From positions 1 to 64,000 of the forward strand of contig JAPDPQ010000006.1 in assembly GCA_034506395.1 (NCBI GenBank): a DNA stretch of 64,000 nt. The letters run 5' to 3'. This document shows, one piece after another, positions 25,339 through 34,582 of this stretch. The notes below the pieces were generated by a model. It had not been told where the DNA came from, searched no databases, and was given only the letters and a program-made list of their open reading frames with translations. The translations under genes and the position numbers were made by a program. Each line of letters opens with the position of its first letter. Within the stretch, counting starts at the first letter, position 1. The stretch comes from a candidate division KSB1 bacterium. Lineage in GTDB: Bacteria > Zhuqueibacterota > Zhuqueibacteria > Thermofontimicrobiales > Thermofontimicrobiaceae.

Positions 25339-27042
25339 ATGCACAAAATCACAACACAATCGATTCTGGCTTTAATGGCATTGCTTTTGATTACATCAAG
25401 CTGGGCAGGACAGAATGCAAATCGGCCCAGCGATCCAGTAGCTCCATTCGGTGAATCGATGGGCAACTACGGAATGCACAACTTGGTGCTTCAAGGGTTT
25501 ATTCATCTGAGCAAACCTCAGGACGCTTCAGAGGCGCTTCAGAAAGGAGCCGATCGCTTGGCTGAGACGCAAAACACCGATGGTGGCTGGGGTTGGCCCC
25601 TTACGGGATCGAGCGCTCCGAATATTGTCGGTCCCACGGCGATGGGATTAGCTCAGGCTTATTTTAATACCCACGATCCAGACCACCGCGACGCGTTAGA
25701 AGATGCGGGTGCTTTTCTATTGACAAAAACCAACAACTTCTCTCCGTGCGATGGATATTTAGCCAAAGCATTGGACGATATTTTTGGTGGCACCACTTAC
25801 ACGAATCATTTGATGACCTATTTTTATGGGCCATTGGCGGATAGCACATATGATAAAAATGGGGCTGGCACGCTTTATAACACAGCTAGCTATGTGCAGC
25901 TTATTCGTGATAGCCGCGCTAGCCAGGGTATCGCTAATTTGGCGGCCTGGGACATTGGTATGGGACTCGTAGCCGCAGCTTCAGTTGGAGCGAGTACCTC
26001 AGAGTGGATCGCTGGTACTAAAGCGGAGATTAACGAATTAGATGGCGATCAGTACTATGATGTGATTGGTTTGGCTGGCGCCGTTTATGGATTAGCATTC
26101 GTCAATGAGGATTTTGATCCCACCTCTGGCGAACATGCAGCCGCTAGCAGCTTGGCTGATCTGGCAGCGATTTTGGCTAGTTATCAAATCAGTGGTGGCG
26201 GCTTTACGTGGAATTCGAACTATGTCAGTTCTGGTAACGAAACGATTCAGGAGACCGCATACGCTATTCTGGCATTGAATGAATTCAATCGTTCTACCTA
26301 TCTCACCAATATTCAGGGAGCGACAAATTATCTTATTAGCGTTCAGTTATCTACTGGTGGGTGGGAGAATTATGTCGGAGATCCTGATGGTGAAAATAAC
26401 GAAGTCACTGGAGAAGCGCTTTGGGCCATCTGCGCTGGTCAGAATTGGCTCATCCCAGTCGAACTGACTTCATTTTCGGCTCAGGTGATCAATGGTCAAG
26501 TCGTCCTCTCGTGGACCACTGCCACCGAAACCGAGAATCTCGGTTTCCATATCTTCCGCAGCAGCACCATGACTGAAGGATTTCAACGGATCAATCCCGA
26601 CTTGATCCAAGGAACAGGCAATTCCGATCGTTCACAACATTATTCGTTCACGGATAAGAATGTCCAGCCTGGCGAAACTTATTACTACAAGCTGGCTGAT
26701 GTGGACTATTCGGGCAACATGCGTTTCCATGGGCCAATCTCAGTGACGGTCGAGGCAAAACCATCGGGCTATTCCTTGAGCCAGAACTATCCCAATCCGT
26801 TCAATCCAGAAACGGCCATCAATTTCTCACTCAAAGAACCAGGTCGGGTTGAGCTAAAAATTTACAATTTGCAAGGTCAGCTCATCCGCACTCTTTTGGA
26901 TGAAGATCGACTGGCAGGCAATTATTCGCTCATCTGGAACGGCACTAATGACCACGGCGTACTGGTCGCCAGCGGCACCTATTTGTGCACCATGCAGGTC
27001 AATGGTTTTGAAGCAACGAAGAAATTGACCTTCATGAAGTAA
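25339..27042 (+). CDS. Secreted alpha/alpha-toroid (prenyltransferase/squalene-cyclase-repeat) protein with FNPET sorting module
   Basis: The start at 25339 follows GAAGGGGGC; the frame opens 54 bp earlier without a signal. The 567-residue product has a signal peptide (TTQSILALMALLLITSSWA). Next, about 360 residues contain toroid repeats with QW-like motifs: ETQNTDGGWGWPL, ISGGGFTW and VQLSTGGWENY. No DxDD motif of class II cyclases and no prenyltransferase zinc ligands are seen, so an enzymatic role is doubtful. The fold may bind a ligand or protein, as in pectate-lyase and complement relatives. An Fn3-like domain (VELTSFSAQVINGQVVLSW) and the YPNPFNPETAINFSL module follow, nearly the same as in the preceding gene. 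A strong terminator follows. Confidence 0.82.
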   Translation: MHKITTQSILALMALLLITSSWAGQNANRPSDPVAPFGESMGNYGMHNLVLQGFIHLSKPQDASEALQKGADRLAETQNTDGGWGWPLTGSSAPNIVGPTAMGLAQAYFNTHDPDHRDALEDAGAFLLTKTNNFSPCDGYLAKALDDIFGGTTYTNHLMTYFYGPLADSTYDKNGAGTLYNTASYVQLIRDSRASQGIANLAAWDIGMGLVAAASVGASTSEWIAGTKAEINELDGDQYYDVIGLAGAVYGLAFVNEDFDPTSGEHAAASSLADLAAILASYQISGGGFTWNSNYVSSGNETIQETAYAILALNEFNRSTYLTNIQGATNYLISVQLSTGGWENYVGDPDGENNEVTGEALWAICAGQNWLIPVELTSFSAQVINGQVVLSWTTATETENLGFHIFRSSTMTEGFQRINPDLIQGTGNSDRSQHYSFTDKNVQPGETYYYKLADVDYSGNMRFHGPISVTVEAKPSGYSLSQNYPNPFNPETAINFSLKEPGRVELKIYNLQGQLIRTLLDEDRLAGNYSLIWNGTNDHGVLVASGTYLCTMQVNGFEATKKLTFMK

Positions 27043-27074
27043 CGAATAGCCGTATAAAGGTGATTTATTAGCAT

Positions 27075-27116
27075 ATGGTGATCGGCCATCCTAGGCTGGC
27101 CGATTACCATCTTTTT
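27075..27116 (+). terminator. Rho-independent terminator after the toroid gene
   Basis: A 14-bp stem (27075-27088 with 27097-27110, one G-U pair), an 8-nt loop TCCTAGGC, then CTTTTT and a second T run. It lies 32 bp after the stop codon at 27042. Confidence 0.88.
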
Positions 27117-27687
27117 AATTTTTTATCGAATATCCTGACAATTGTCCATTTCATTTTAAGAAAGGATTTCATCGGAGATGTGCAGCCATGTTCGGAGCCA
27201 TCAGTTGTTTTGAGAATGGCAGGGGGCATGCCGCACATTGTTTTATTCCAATCAGGCACCAGACGCCAAGCGAAAATGGGCCAAGGTCGATAATGCCTTG
27301 CTGAAGTCTCTGTTCTTTGATTAAAGAACAGGCTTTTATGAAAAAATCTTTTGCGCTGATCTAAGTTTAGACTGCAAATTTTATCAAACGAATCCGACAT
27401 GGAATGCAGATGAAGGGAAATCTGATCCAGTTCCTTTGCTTCATAATCCTGTGATGACCTGGCAAACGAAGCATTGGTTCGAACGGGAATGACCACTGCC
27501 ATTGCAAAAAAATTGTCATTACTTAGTTCCTGCTGCAACATGTCGAATTCAATTCGGTTGGGTCATTCCTGCGCATGCAGGAATCCAGATAGATCTGCGA
27601 TGTGATTGGTTGAAAACGGGTAATAGAGGCGAAGGTATTATGAAAGCCAGAATAGCCTTCGCAACATATTTTTTTAGGGGGAACTGT
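27117..27687. other. Intergenic region before the third secreted-protein gene
   Basis: About 570 bp after the terminator. It contains a short palindromic element (27561-27588, listed separately). A 145-codon minus-strand frame (27104-27541) runs through the terminator itself and has no recognisable product, so it is not called. Confidence 0.35.
27561..27588. repeat. Short palindromic element, copy 1
   Basis: ATTCCTGC-GCAT-GCAGGAAT (27565-27584) is an 8-bp perfect stem with a GCAT loop inside a longer GGTCATTCC...GGAATCCA context. A variant copy with the same core CCTGCGCATGCAGG lies at 35464-35487. The element resembles the widespread short palindromes that read as VIPAHAGI when translated. 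Confidence 0.75.
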
Positions 27688-28650
27688 ATGAGATCATCGA
27701 TTCTTTTCTTGACAATCTTATCGCTATTTTGCATTACCCATTCTTTCTGTTTAGCTGGAGGCGCATCATGTCCGTGCGGTACTAACATAGCGAAATTCGA
27801 ATGGGATGAAAAGACGTTAACGTGGGTGCCAGAATACAATGATGGGGTAACAATTACAGGTTGGACCACCAAGCCAGGCGAGCCAAATGAACCAATGTCC
27901 GTGAACTGGATTTCGAACAAATGGACCATCGCGGCAGTGCTGATCAAACATGGCAGCACAACTACGACTCAATCTTTCAATCCCGCGGTGATGGAAGGAA
28001 CCAGTTCTTCACCGGATAAGCACGCGGTTTCCAACTTGATTTTCTGTGGAGAAAGCCATACGCCTATTGAATTGACCAGCTTTTCGGCGCACTGGGACGG
28101 CAATTCGATTCAGCTCTCCTGGCAAACTGCAACCGAAACAGAAAATCTCGGCTTTCATCTGTTTCGCAGCAGTGCGGAAAACGGGCTATATGAGCAAATC
28201 ACTTCTCAATTTATTCCCGGAGTTGGAAATTCTGATCAATCCCATAGCTACTCCTATGTCGATCGCCAGGTAGCGCTCGGCAGTGTTTATTATTACAAAT
28301 TGGCCGATGTCGACTTTGCTGGAAATTTGGATTTTCATGGGCCCATTTCGGTGACCACAACTTTGGCTCCGTCAAAATATCAGTTGGAACCTGCAAGGCC
28401 GAATCCCTTCAATCCGGAGACCGTAATCGCTTTCTCGATTCAAGAGCCGGGCCAAGTGAGCCTGAAAATCTATAATTTGCAAGGAGTGTTAGTTCGCACA
28501 TTGCTCGACGAAACGCGGCCAGCGGGGAGGTATTCCCTGTTATGGAATGGCACCGATGACTCTACCAATCGGGTTAGCAGTGGAACTTACATCGTTCAGT
28601 TTAAAGTGAACGACTTTAAACAAAGCGTTAAATTGGTTTTGATCCGATAA
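27688..28650 (+). CDS. Secreted protein with small N-terminal domain, Fn3-like domain and FNPET sorting module
   Basis: The start at 27688 is preceded by TTAGGGGG and begins a signal peptide (SSILFLTILSLFCITHSFCL); the frame is open upstream only by chance. The 320-residue product has a short N-terminal domain of about 110 residues with paired cysteines (CPCGTN at its start, FCGESH at its end) and tryptophans, which I do not recognise. An Fn3-like domain (IELTSFSAHWDGNSIQLSW, then TATETENLGFHLFRSS) and the C-terminal module (RPNPFNPETVIAFSIQE) follow. This copy of the module has diverged more than the other two. Export by a type IX-like system and surface attachment are inferred. Confidence 0.8.
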   Translation: MRSSILFLTILSLFCITHSFCLAGGASCPCGTNIAKFEWDEKTLTWVPEYNDGVTITGWTTKPGEPNEPMSVNWISNKWTIAAVLIKHGSTTTTQSFNPAVMEGTSSSPDKHAVSNLIFCGESHTPIELTSFSAHWDGNSIQLSWQTATETENLGFHLFRSSAENGLYEQITSQFIPGVGNSDQSHSYSYVDRQVALGSVYYYKLADVDFAGNLDFHGPISVTTTLAPSKYQLEPARPNPFNPETVIAFSIQEPGQVSLKIYNLQGVLVRTLLDETRPAGRYSLLWNGTDDSTNRVSSGTYIVQFKVNDFKQSVKLVLIR

Positions 28651-28788
28651 AGCATCTTGAGGAATGAGGTAAACGACCTGTTCATCTATTAGCGGGTCAA
28701 TCCGTTCTTTTTTCATTTGATGCTCTCGGTCAAAATATTTTAATGAAAAAGCGCTTTTGCCTACTGTTTTCGGCAAAAAAATGGGTTA

Positions 28789-28865
28789 GAGGGAGATTTT
28801 GCACCTCATAACCTTCTCATTGAACAAGTTTAAGAATCATCATCAAAGGTGCATGAAATCTCCCT
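28789..28865. repeat. Near-perfect 18-bp inverted repeat with a 40-nt loop
   Basis: GAGGGAGATTTTGCACCT (28789-28806) pairs with AGGTGC-AT-GAAATCTCCCTC (28847-28865), leaving only a 2-nt bulge. It lies in the 374-bp gap between the third secreted-protein gene and the sugar transferase that opens the EPS locus. It has no T tract, so it is not a normal terminator. It could be a small palindromic mobile element or a structured leader of the EPS transcript. Nothing else was recognised in this gap. Confidence 0.8.
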
Positions 28866-29024
28866 CTTTTCTCAAAACAGCGGGGCACGAAGGCTAAGTT
28901 CAAAATTGAATCTCAGTCAACCCATATCCGAAATCAATTATGATTTTGAAAACATGTAATGATCAATTTTGCTAGCGGTGAATAGGAATCGAATAGAAAA
29001 CGATTGACATTAGAAAGGTAAAAA

Positions 29025-29807
29025 ATGCTACAGGGGGAGAAATCTGGAGAAATCCTCGCTCCAGATATTAAATTTTGGCATGATTCAATCAGGCAAAGTC
29101 AGATTAGAGTCGAGCCCATCGAGGTATGTGATTCTAAACTGACCGCATTGAGATCAACTGCTCAATCCAAGAGGCGGCTGGCATTAAAATATTATCCAAT
29201 TCTGAAACGCAGCATTGATATCACTTTTTCATTGTTGGGAACGATAATGGCCTTTCCACTGATGGTGTTGATTGCCATAGCAATCAAGCTTGATTCACCA
29301 GGACCTGTGCTATTTCGACAAACCCGCATTGGCAAAAATCGACGCTATCATAGTAATGGTCATCTCAGGGAACGCCGGAACTTCGATCTAAAAGGGAAAC
29401 CTTTTATTATTTACAAATTTCGAACTATGCGGATAGAAGCAAATCCTTACGCTGTCTCGCCAGGTGATGATAATGATCCTCGGCTGACCCGCGTGGGCAA
29501 AATCATTCGTCGCCTCTGCCTAGACGAATTACCTCAGCTATTCAATGTGCTTAAAGGTGAAATGAGCCTGGTCGGACCACGACCAGAAATGCCCTTTATT
29601 GTCCAGAGATACAACCCGATCGAAGCGGTTCGCTTGCAGACAAAACCTGGGATCACCGGGCTGTGGCAGCTTCATGGCTCGAGGAAAAAGCATATTCATG
29701 AAAATCTACATTACGACCTCAATTATATCCAAAATTGCTGCCTCTGGCTAGATCTCAAAATCTTATTACAAACGGTCGTATTTATATTGAGAACAAAAAA
29801 TGTTTAA
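29025..29807 (+). CDS. Initiating sugar transferase (polyprenyl-phosphate glycosyl-1-phosphate transferase)
   Basis: This family transfers a sugar-1-phosphate to undecaprenyl phosphate, the first step of capsule or EPS repeat-unit synthesis. The 260-residue protein has one N-terminal hydrophobic segment (LGTIMAFPLMVLIAIAIKLD, about residues 81-100) followed by the catalytic motifs: SPGPVLFRQTRIGKNRR, FIIYKFRTMR, LDELPQLFNVLKGEMSLVGP with RPE, and KPGITGLWQ. It lacks the extra N-terminal membrane domain of WbaP/WcaJ, as in the short PglC-like class. It is the first gene of the EPS locus. Confidence 0.93.
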   Translation: MLQGEKSGEILAPDIKFWHDSIRQSQIRVEPIEVCDSKLTALRSTAQSKRRLALKYYPILKRSIDITFSLLGTIMAFPLMVLIAIAIKLDSPGPVLFRQTRIGKNRRYHSNGHLRERRNFDLKGKPFIIYKFRTMRIEANPYAVSPGDDNDPRLTRVGKIIRRLCLDELPQLFNVLKGEMSLVGPRPEMPFIVQRYNPIEAVRLQTKPGITGLWQLHGSRKKHIHENLHYDLNYIQNCCLWLDLKILLQTVVFILRTKNV

Positions 29808-30020
29808 GGTCAATTTCGAACTATCGAGAGGTTTTGAGCTTCATTAAACAAAGAATAAATTTCAATCTCTTTTTTCTGCAACATGGGGGTTAAGTAGCTA
29901 TTTATGGAATCAGAAGGGTAAAATATTCGAGAAATCGTCCCAGATTAGGTGTACCAATTCATTTAATAAATTATTAACTGGCATTGATAATCATGTGATT
30001 TAGTGTTTTTCATTACGGAG

Positions 30021-30791
30021 ATGATGAACGATTTGAAGACCCATTCAATCCAGGTGTATGGACGACGCATAAATCATTTTTTTCTTTTGTTGCTATCCTG
30101 CTTCATGATCCATTGCGCGATTCGGCCTCGAAGTCAAGTGCGACCAGACTTGGCACGGCCAAAGATCACTGAACCAACCACAGCAAAGTCCGATACAGTT
30201 GCGGCCGAATACCGTCTCGGCTTTGGCGATGTCATCGAGGTGAAATTCTTCAACAATAACCAATTCAACGAGACATTAACTGTTCGACCAGACGGGAGAA
30301 TCTCGATGCAAAAAATCGGCGATATTGTGGTAGCTGGCATGACGCCCACTGAACTGAGCCAGTATATCACCCGAGCCTACTCGCGAATTATCAAAGATCC
30401 AGAGGTGACTGTCATCGTCCGCAACTTTGGCGGCTATCAAGTCTATGTGCTGGGTGAAGTCAAATCTCCCGGCGCTTTTCCGCTACAACGCAATTTGACG
30501 GTTTTGCAGTCGCTTGCCCTTGCTGGCGGCCAAAAGGAGTCCGCCACACTGAAAAGCATTTTGCTTATTCGACGCAGACCAGACGGCTCTACCGATGCCC
30601 GTCGTATTGATTTGAGCAACACCGCGCCCGGCATGATTCAAAAAAACGACATCCCTCTTGAAGCACAGGACATTATCTATGTGCCCAAAACCTTTATCGC
30701 CAATATCAACACATTTCTGGATCAAGCCTTTTCTGGGCTCATTCCGCCCTTAGACATCTATCTGCGGGCCGTTTGGTGGAATCGGTGGTGA
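30021..30791 (+). CDS. Wza-like polysaccharide export lipoprotein (Poly_export plus SLBB)
   Basis: About 256 residues; the start is set at the ATG pair 30021/30024 after TACGGAG, while a GTG at 30003 is possible. The N-terminus is hydrophobic and ends at a cysteine (FLLLLSCFMIHC), so it is probably a lipoprotein, although the lipobox is poor. The Poly_export domain shows YRLGFGDVIEVKFFNN, then TVRPDGRISMQKIGDIVVAG and TPTELSQYITRAY. One SLBB domain follows (YVLGEVKSPGAFPL ... LQSLALAGG). In Wza these form the outer-membrane export channel. It is shorter than E. coli Wza and has a single SLBB domain. Confidence 0.88.
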   Translation: MMNDLKTHSIQVYGRRINHFFLLLLSCFMIHCAIRPRSQVRPDLARPKITEPTTAKSDTVAAEYRLGFGDVIEVKFFNNNQFNETLTVRPDGRISMQKIGDIVVAGMTPTELSQYITRAYSRIIKDPEVTVIVRNFGGYQVYVLGEVKSPGAFPLQRNLTVLQSLALAGGQKESATLKSILLIRRRPDGSTDARRIDLSNTAPGMIQKNDIPLEAQDIIYVPKTFIANINTFLDQAFSGLIPPLDIYLRAVWWNRW

Positions 30792-31163
30792 TTCTTTTGA
30801 CCTTTAGAAAAAATCGTTCACATTATTATCTCGATCGATTCTGATCCTAATCTGCGTGCTGTACAACGATGAATTGATAAACGGTCGCCTCTCGCCTCTG
30901 AGGATACAGAATTCTTTTCAGATCCTTAAGCAAAAAGTCAGGAAAATGCTTTTCCGTTACATTGTGGAGAGCATGTCAAATGTATCGGAACGATTTCGGA
31001 ATTTCATCGCTCTTTTTTTAAAGAGGAACGAGAACTATTAAAACCTCATCTCAACCTGTGTCGTCTGCGTCATTATTATGCTATGCTGAATTTAGCATCA
31101 CTTCAATTTTAGGAAAATGACGCCATGAAAATCAAAATTATCTTCTATCATGCTGCTCCTTAA
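30792..31163. other. Intergenic region inside the EPS locus
   Basis: About 370 bp between the Wza-like and Wzz-like genes. A 61-codon plus-strand frame (30856-31041) is unsupported. No terminator, RNA gene or repeat was recognised. Confidence 0.35.
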
Positions 31164-32642
31164 GTGAGCAGCTCATGTGATTTTGATATAGGAACAACAA
31201 TCTTGGCAAATTCTATGATCATGAAATCGACTTCTTTTGAAACAGGGACCTTGACCAGCCCGCTGCGTACACTTCTCAATATCATTTTTAAACGCAAATA
31301 TATCATGCTGTCGGTATTTATAGGGGTGACAGGCACAGTGGCAGTTGGGACATGGTTGATGCGTCCTGTCTACCAAGCTGAGGCAAAGGTATTGGTTGAG
31401 CGGGAACTGGATAGCGAGAAATCGCTGTTGTTCCGCATGAATTTGAATTTGATGTACGAGAAACACGATTGGATTAAATCTGAGATCGAGATCATCAAAA
31501 GCATCCCGGTGGCGCTCAAGATCATCGAGCAATTGAAACTCCATACGAGCGAGTTCCAAGGAGTAAAGCCTGAACAAAGAAACCAGATGCTGTCCGCATT
31601 CCTAAGCCGGCTTAAGGTCGAAAACACCAAAGACTCGAATGTCTTGACGATCCGCTACGAATCGAATGATGCGAATCGCGCGGCTGAAGTGACCAATACC
31701 GTCGCAAAGGCGTATATCGACTATCGAAGCCAATTGTTCAGCGAATCAGGTCAATATCAGTTCTTCACCGAACAGATCCGAGTAGCGGAAGAGAAATTGC
31801 GAGAGCTCGAAGAGCGTCAGGCGCGGTTCAAACAGACCGAGGAGTTGCTCTCCCCTGCTGCCCAAAGCGAAATTTTATTGGCCAAAATAGCGGATTACGA
31901 GAAAGCACTTACCAATGTCCGCACCCAGCGCATCGGCAAAGAAGCCATTTTGGAGGTCATTAAACGCCAATTGGCCAATGGAGATAAGATCAATATCCCA
32001 GCGACTGAGAGCGCTAATAGCCTCAGCCGGGAGAAGCACATTGCACGCTTGCGAGGTGAGCTGCTTGATCTGGAACTTCGGCGCGACCAACTGCTGCAGA
32101 AGTTCACCCCCGAATACGAAGAGGTCGTGAATTTAGAACAAACCATCGCCACTACCCGCAAGCGGATCGAACAAGAGGTGAATGAGATCATCGAGTTGGA
32201 GGAGACATCGATCCGCGCTCTAGCGGCGGAAGAATCGGCTTTACAGAACGCTATTGACGATCTGAACCGAGAGATCAAAATCCTGGCTCAGAAAGATTAC
32301 GAGCTCACCCAGCTCTCCCGCGGGATTGAAGATAATCGTGAAGTTTATTCTATGCTATTGAAGCAGCGGGAAGAAGCTCGTATCTCTCTGGCGAAAATGG
32401 AGCGAGGGGTGAAAATCAAAGTTATCTCTCCTGCTTTAGTTCCATCTCGGCCCTTTAAGCCAAATAAGCCGTTAAACTTGTTGCTCGGTATCATGCTGGG
32501 GTTGGTGAGCGGCTTGGGATTTGGATTTTTGATGGAATATTTTGATCATACCGTCAATTCGCCCGATGAACTGGAACAGCGCCTCGGCTTACCAGTTTGG
32601 GCGACGATCAAAACCGTAAATATGAAGGAAGTGATTAGATGA
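31164..32642 (+). CDS. Wzz/GNVR-type polysaccharide chain-length determinant
   Basis: A polysaccharide co-polymerase of up to 492 residues. The exact start is uncertain (GTG 31164, TTG 31203 after AGGA, or ATG 31218). An N-terminal membrane segment (MLSVFIGVTGTVAVGTWLM) precedes the Wzz domain (MRPVYQAEAKVLVERE). A long coiled-coil periplasmic part spans about residues 200-400, with the GNVR-like DYELTQLSRGIEDNREVY. The proline-rich PSRPFKPNKPLNL leads to the second membrane segment (LLLGIMLGLVSGLGFGFLME). The kinase domain is not fused here but encoded separately at 34583. It resembles the chain-length protein of exosortase-linked EPS loci. Confidence 0.88.
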   Translation: MSSSCDFDIGTTILANSMIMKSTSFETGTLTSPLRTLLNIIFKRKYIMLSVFIGVTGTVAVGTWLMRPVYQAEAKVLVERELDSEKSLLFRMNLNLMYEKHDWIKSEIEIIKSIPVALKIIEQLKLHTSEFQGVKPEQRNQMLSAFLSRLKVENTKDSNVLTIRYESNDANRAAEVTNTVAKAYIDYRSQLFSESGQYQFFTEQIRVAEEKLRELEERQARFKQTEELLSPAAQSEILLAKIADYEKALTNVRTQRIGKEAILEVIKRQLANGDKINIPATESANSLSREKHIARLRGELLDLELRRDQLLQKFTPEYEEVVNLEQTIATTRKRIEQEVNEIIELEETSIRALAAEESALQNAIDDLNREIKILAQKDYELTQLSRGIEDNREVYSMLLKQREEARISLAKMERGVKIKVISPALVPSRPFKPNKPLNLLLGIMLGLVSGLGFGFLMEYFDHTVNSPDELEQRLGLPVWATIKTVNMKEVIR

Positions 32643-32857
32643 CATGGCAGTCTGCTGATCGTACAAACCCTAAGCAGAAACCACCATATTTTTCCTGTGA
32701 ATGGAGGAATCGCCAATTAGCACGTTTTTTGGTAGTTCTAACAAAGAGTGATAAGAATTCCATTTGATCGTGAATGCGTTTTTGATCAACAGATTTGCAT
32801 ATGCATTCGTTTTAGATGAAAATTTAGTTGCAAGTTAGTATTTTGGGAGTGTAACAG

Positions 32858-33073
32858 ATGAAGAACTTGTTAAGGATCAAGCGATGGCAGGCAGGGCTGA
32901 AGCAATATGAATTAGCGGAGATGCTAAATTGCAGCCCGCCCTATCTTTCAATGGTGGAGAATGGCCGCGTAGAAGCAACCGAGGATTTCAAACGTCGGGC
33001 GGCGATGGCCTTGAATACCACCGTTGAAGATCTTTTTCCTGACAAAGCACGCATGATTAGCATGCTTCCGTGA
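32858..33073 (+). CDS. Small XRE-family helix-turn-helix protein
   Basis: The 71-residue protein is almost entirely an HTH_3 domain: RIKRWQAGLKQYELAEMLNC, then SPPYLSMVENGRVEATEDF and AMALNTTVEDLFP. GGGAG lies seven bases before the ATG. Small proteins of this kind act as DNA-binding repressors. Its place between the Wzz-like and ExeA-like genes suggests local control of the EPS operon, an inference from position only. Confidence 0.82.
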   Translation: MKNLLRIKRWQAGLKQYELAEMLNCSPPYLSMVENGRVEATEDFKRRAAMALNTTVEDLFPDKARMISMLP

Positions 33074-33165
33074 TCCGATTTGATTTTATGCAATAGAGAA
33101 GCTGGTGTTTGCAACGAACAAACCGATGCCAATAACCATTTCGCATCGATGAGAGCGATCGGACA

Positions 33166-34215
33166 ATGTATAGTGATTTTTATGGTCTCGTGGAGATGCC
33201 ATTTGGCCTGACCCCAGACCCAAAATTTCTATTTATGACCGCCAGCCACCAGGAGGCTCTGGCGCAGATGCTTTGCGGTATCACAATGCGACGTGGATTG
33301 GTGGCTATTACCGGCGAGGTCGGTTCTGGCAAAACCACTTTGGTCAGGGCGCTGCTATCGCGCCTCGACGCCAAAACCCATGCGGCCAACATCTATCATA
33401 CCATGTTAAGCGGTAAAGGATTGTTCCAATCCATCTGCCGTGAATTTGGTATCCCGTTCTTCAGAAGCGAGACCAAAACCGAGCTGATCTTCAATCTCCA
33501 TGATTACTTGATCTCTATTTTCCAATCTGGGGGGAATGCTGTCCTGATCATCGACGAGGCGCAAAACCTCAAGCCACAACTGTTAGAGGAGATTCGTCTG
33601 ATCTCTAACCTTGAGACTGTCAATACCAAGCTGATCCAACTGGTGCTGATCGGCCAACCAGAACTTGGTCAAACGCTTGACCGAGAGGACATGCGCCAAC
33701 TGAAACAGCGCATCGCCCTCCGCTATCACCTGACGCGGTTGAATCGCGCTGAGACCGATGGATATATTCGGCATCGCCTCAGGGTGGCTGGCTACTCCCG
33801 CAAAGAGCCATTGTTTTCATCATCCGCAGTAGATGTGATTTTCGATTATACCAAGGGCTTGCCGCGCGCCATCAATATCCTGTGTGACAATGCGCTGATC
33901 ATGGGTTACTCCATCGAGGCACAGGTCATCACGCCAGAGATCGTTAAAAAAGTCGCATTTGAGGATGTTTATCAGGAGATGGAGGCAGCGAGGCCATCGG
34001 CCAGCCGTCAGATTGAAATTAAAACCATTTCTCCTGCTGTTCCAGCACTCGATCGTTCGGCCAAAATACCAGAGCCCTCTGCGGATTCGTACACCAGCAA
34101 CAATGGGCATCTCTCTTGGATGAAAAAAATAAAAGCGAGGTTGTTCTCATCATTGAGGCACAAAAAGCCCCCAGCGATTGACCGAAGAGCTGCGGTGAGA
34201 AGCGAGGGATTCTGA
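33166..34215 (+). CDS. ExeA/GspA-like AAA ATPase of an EPS locus
   Basis: The 349-residue protein opens with MYSDFYGLVEMPFGLTPDP, the typical N-terminus of ExeA-type ATPases. It has Walker A GEVGSGKT (50-57), Walker B VLIIDEAQ (126-133), a sensor-like LIGQPEL and the arginine-rich RIALRYHLTRL. The C-terminal about 70 residues are low-complexity and basic, without the peptidoglycan-binding domain of ExeA. Homologues sit next to chain-length and tyrosine-kinase genes in exosortase-linked EPS clusters, as here. It probably powers or regulates assembly of the export machinery. Confidence 0.87.
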   Translation: MYSDFYGLVEMPFGLTPDPKFLFMTASHQEALAQMLCGITMRRGLVAITGEVGSGKTTLVRALLSRLDAKTHAANIYHTMLSGKGLFQSICREFGIPFFRSETKTELIFNLHDYLISIFQSGGNAVLIIDEAQNLKPQLLEEIRLISNLETVNTKLIQLVLIGQPELGQTLDREDMRQLKQRIALRYHLTRLNRAETDGYIRHRLRVAGYSRKEPLFSSSAVDVIFDYTKGLPRAINILCDNALIMGYSIEAQVITPEIVKKVAFEDVYQEMEAARPSASRQIEIKTISPAVPALDRSAKIPEPSADSYTSNNGHLSWMKKIKARLFSSLRHKKPPAIDRRAAVRSEGF

Positions 34216-34582
34216 AGCGCAACCAAACGATGAAAGAATAGGGTCAAATCCCTTGAGGTACGAAATGGCCAGCTGTTGTCCACCAATCTATATGATCAAA
34301 TCAAAGGATTTTTCAAGGCTATTCATGCCTGTTGAAAACATAAATTGCCACGAAACCTTTCTTTACAGATGACTTCCGCGATCTATCGGCTGATTTATGG
34401 AGCATTGGACAGGGGGAATTCATGGACGATCAGCGTGGGTCTGGACAGCCACATCTTGCAAGCAAAAAAATGTGAAAGATCGCTTTGCTTCGAATATGAG
34501 AGGTACCAAACAAAGAGTGGCCTAATTTAAAAAGATCATCAGCAAAAACAGGGGGAAGAATCCTTTGAGCTAAGGAATAGAG
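34216..34582. other. Intergenic region inside the EPS locus
   Basis: About 370 bp between the ExeA-like and BY-kinase-like genes. A 61-codon frame (34345-34530) has no support. No terminator or RNA structure was recognised. GCTAAGGAATAGAG near 34569 supplies the ribosome-binding site for the next gene. Confidence 0.35.

Noticed and set aside
27104-27541. 145-codon minus-strand frame in the gap before the third secreted-protein gene
   Set aside because: Reads through a strong terminator and has no recognisable domain or ribosome-binding site.
28540-28776. 78-codon minus-strand frame across the end of the third secreted-protein gene
   Set aside because: Antisense shadow of the sorting module; no independent support.
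34345-34530. 61-codon plus-strand frame between the ExeA-like and BY-kinase-like genes
   Set aside because: No ribosome-binding site and no conserved pattern.
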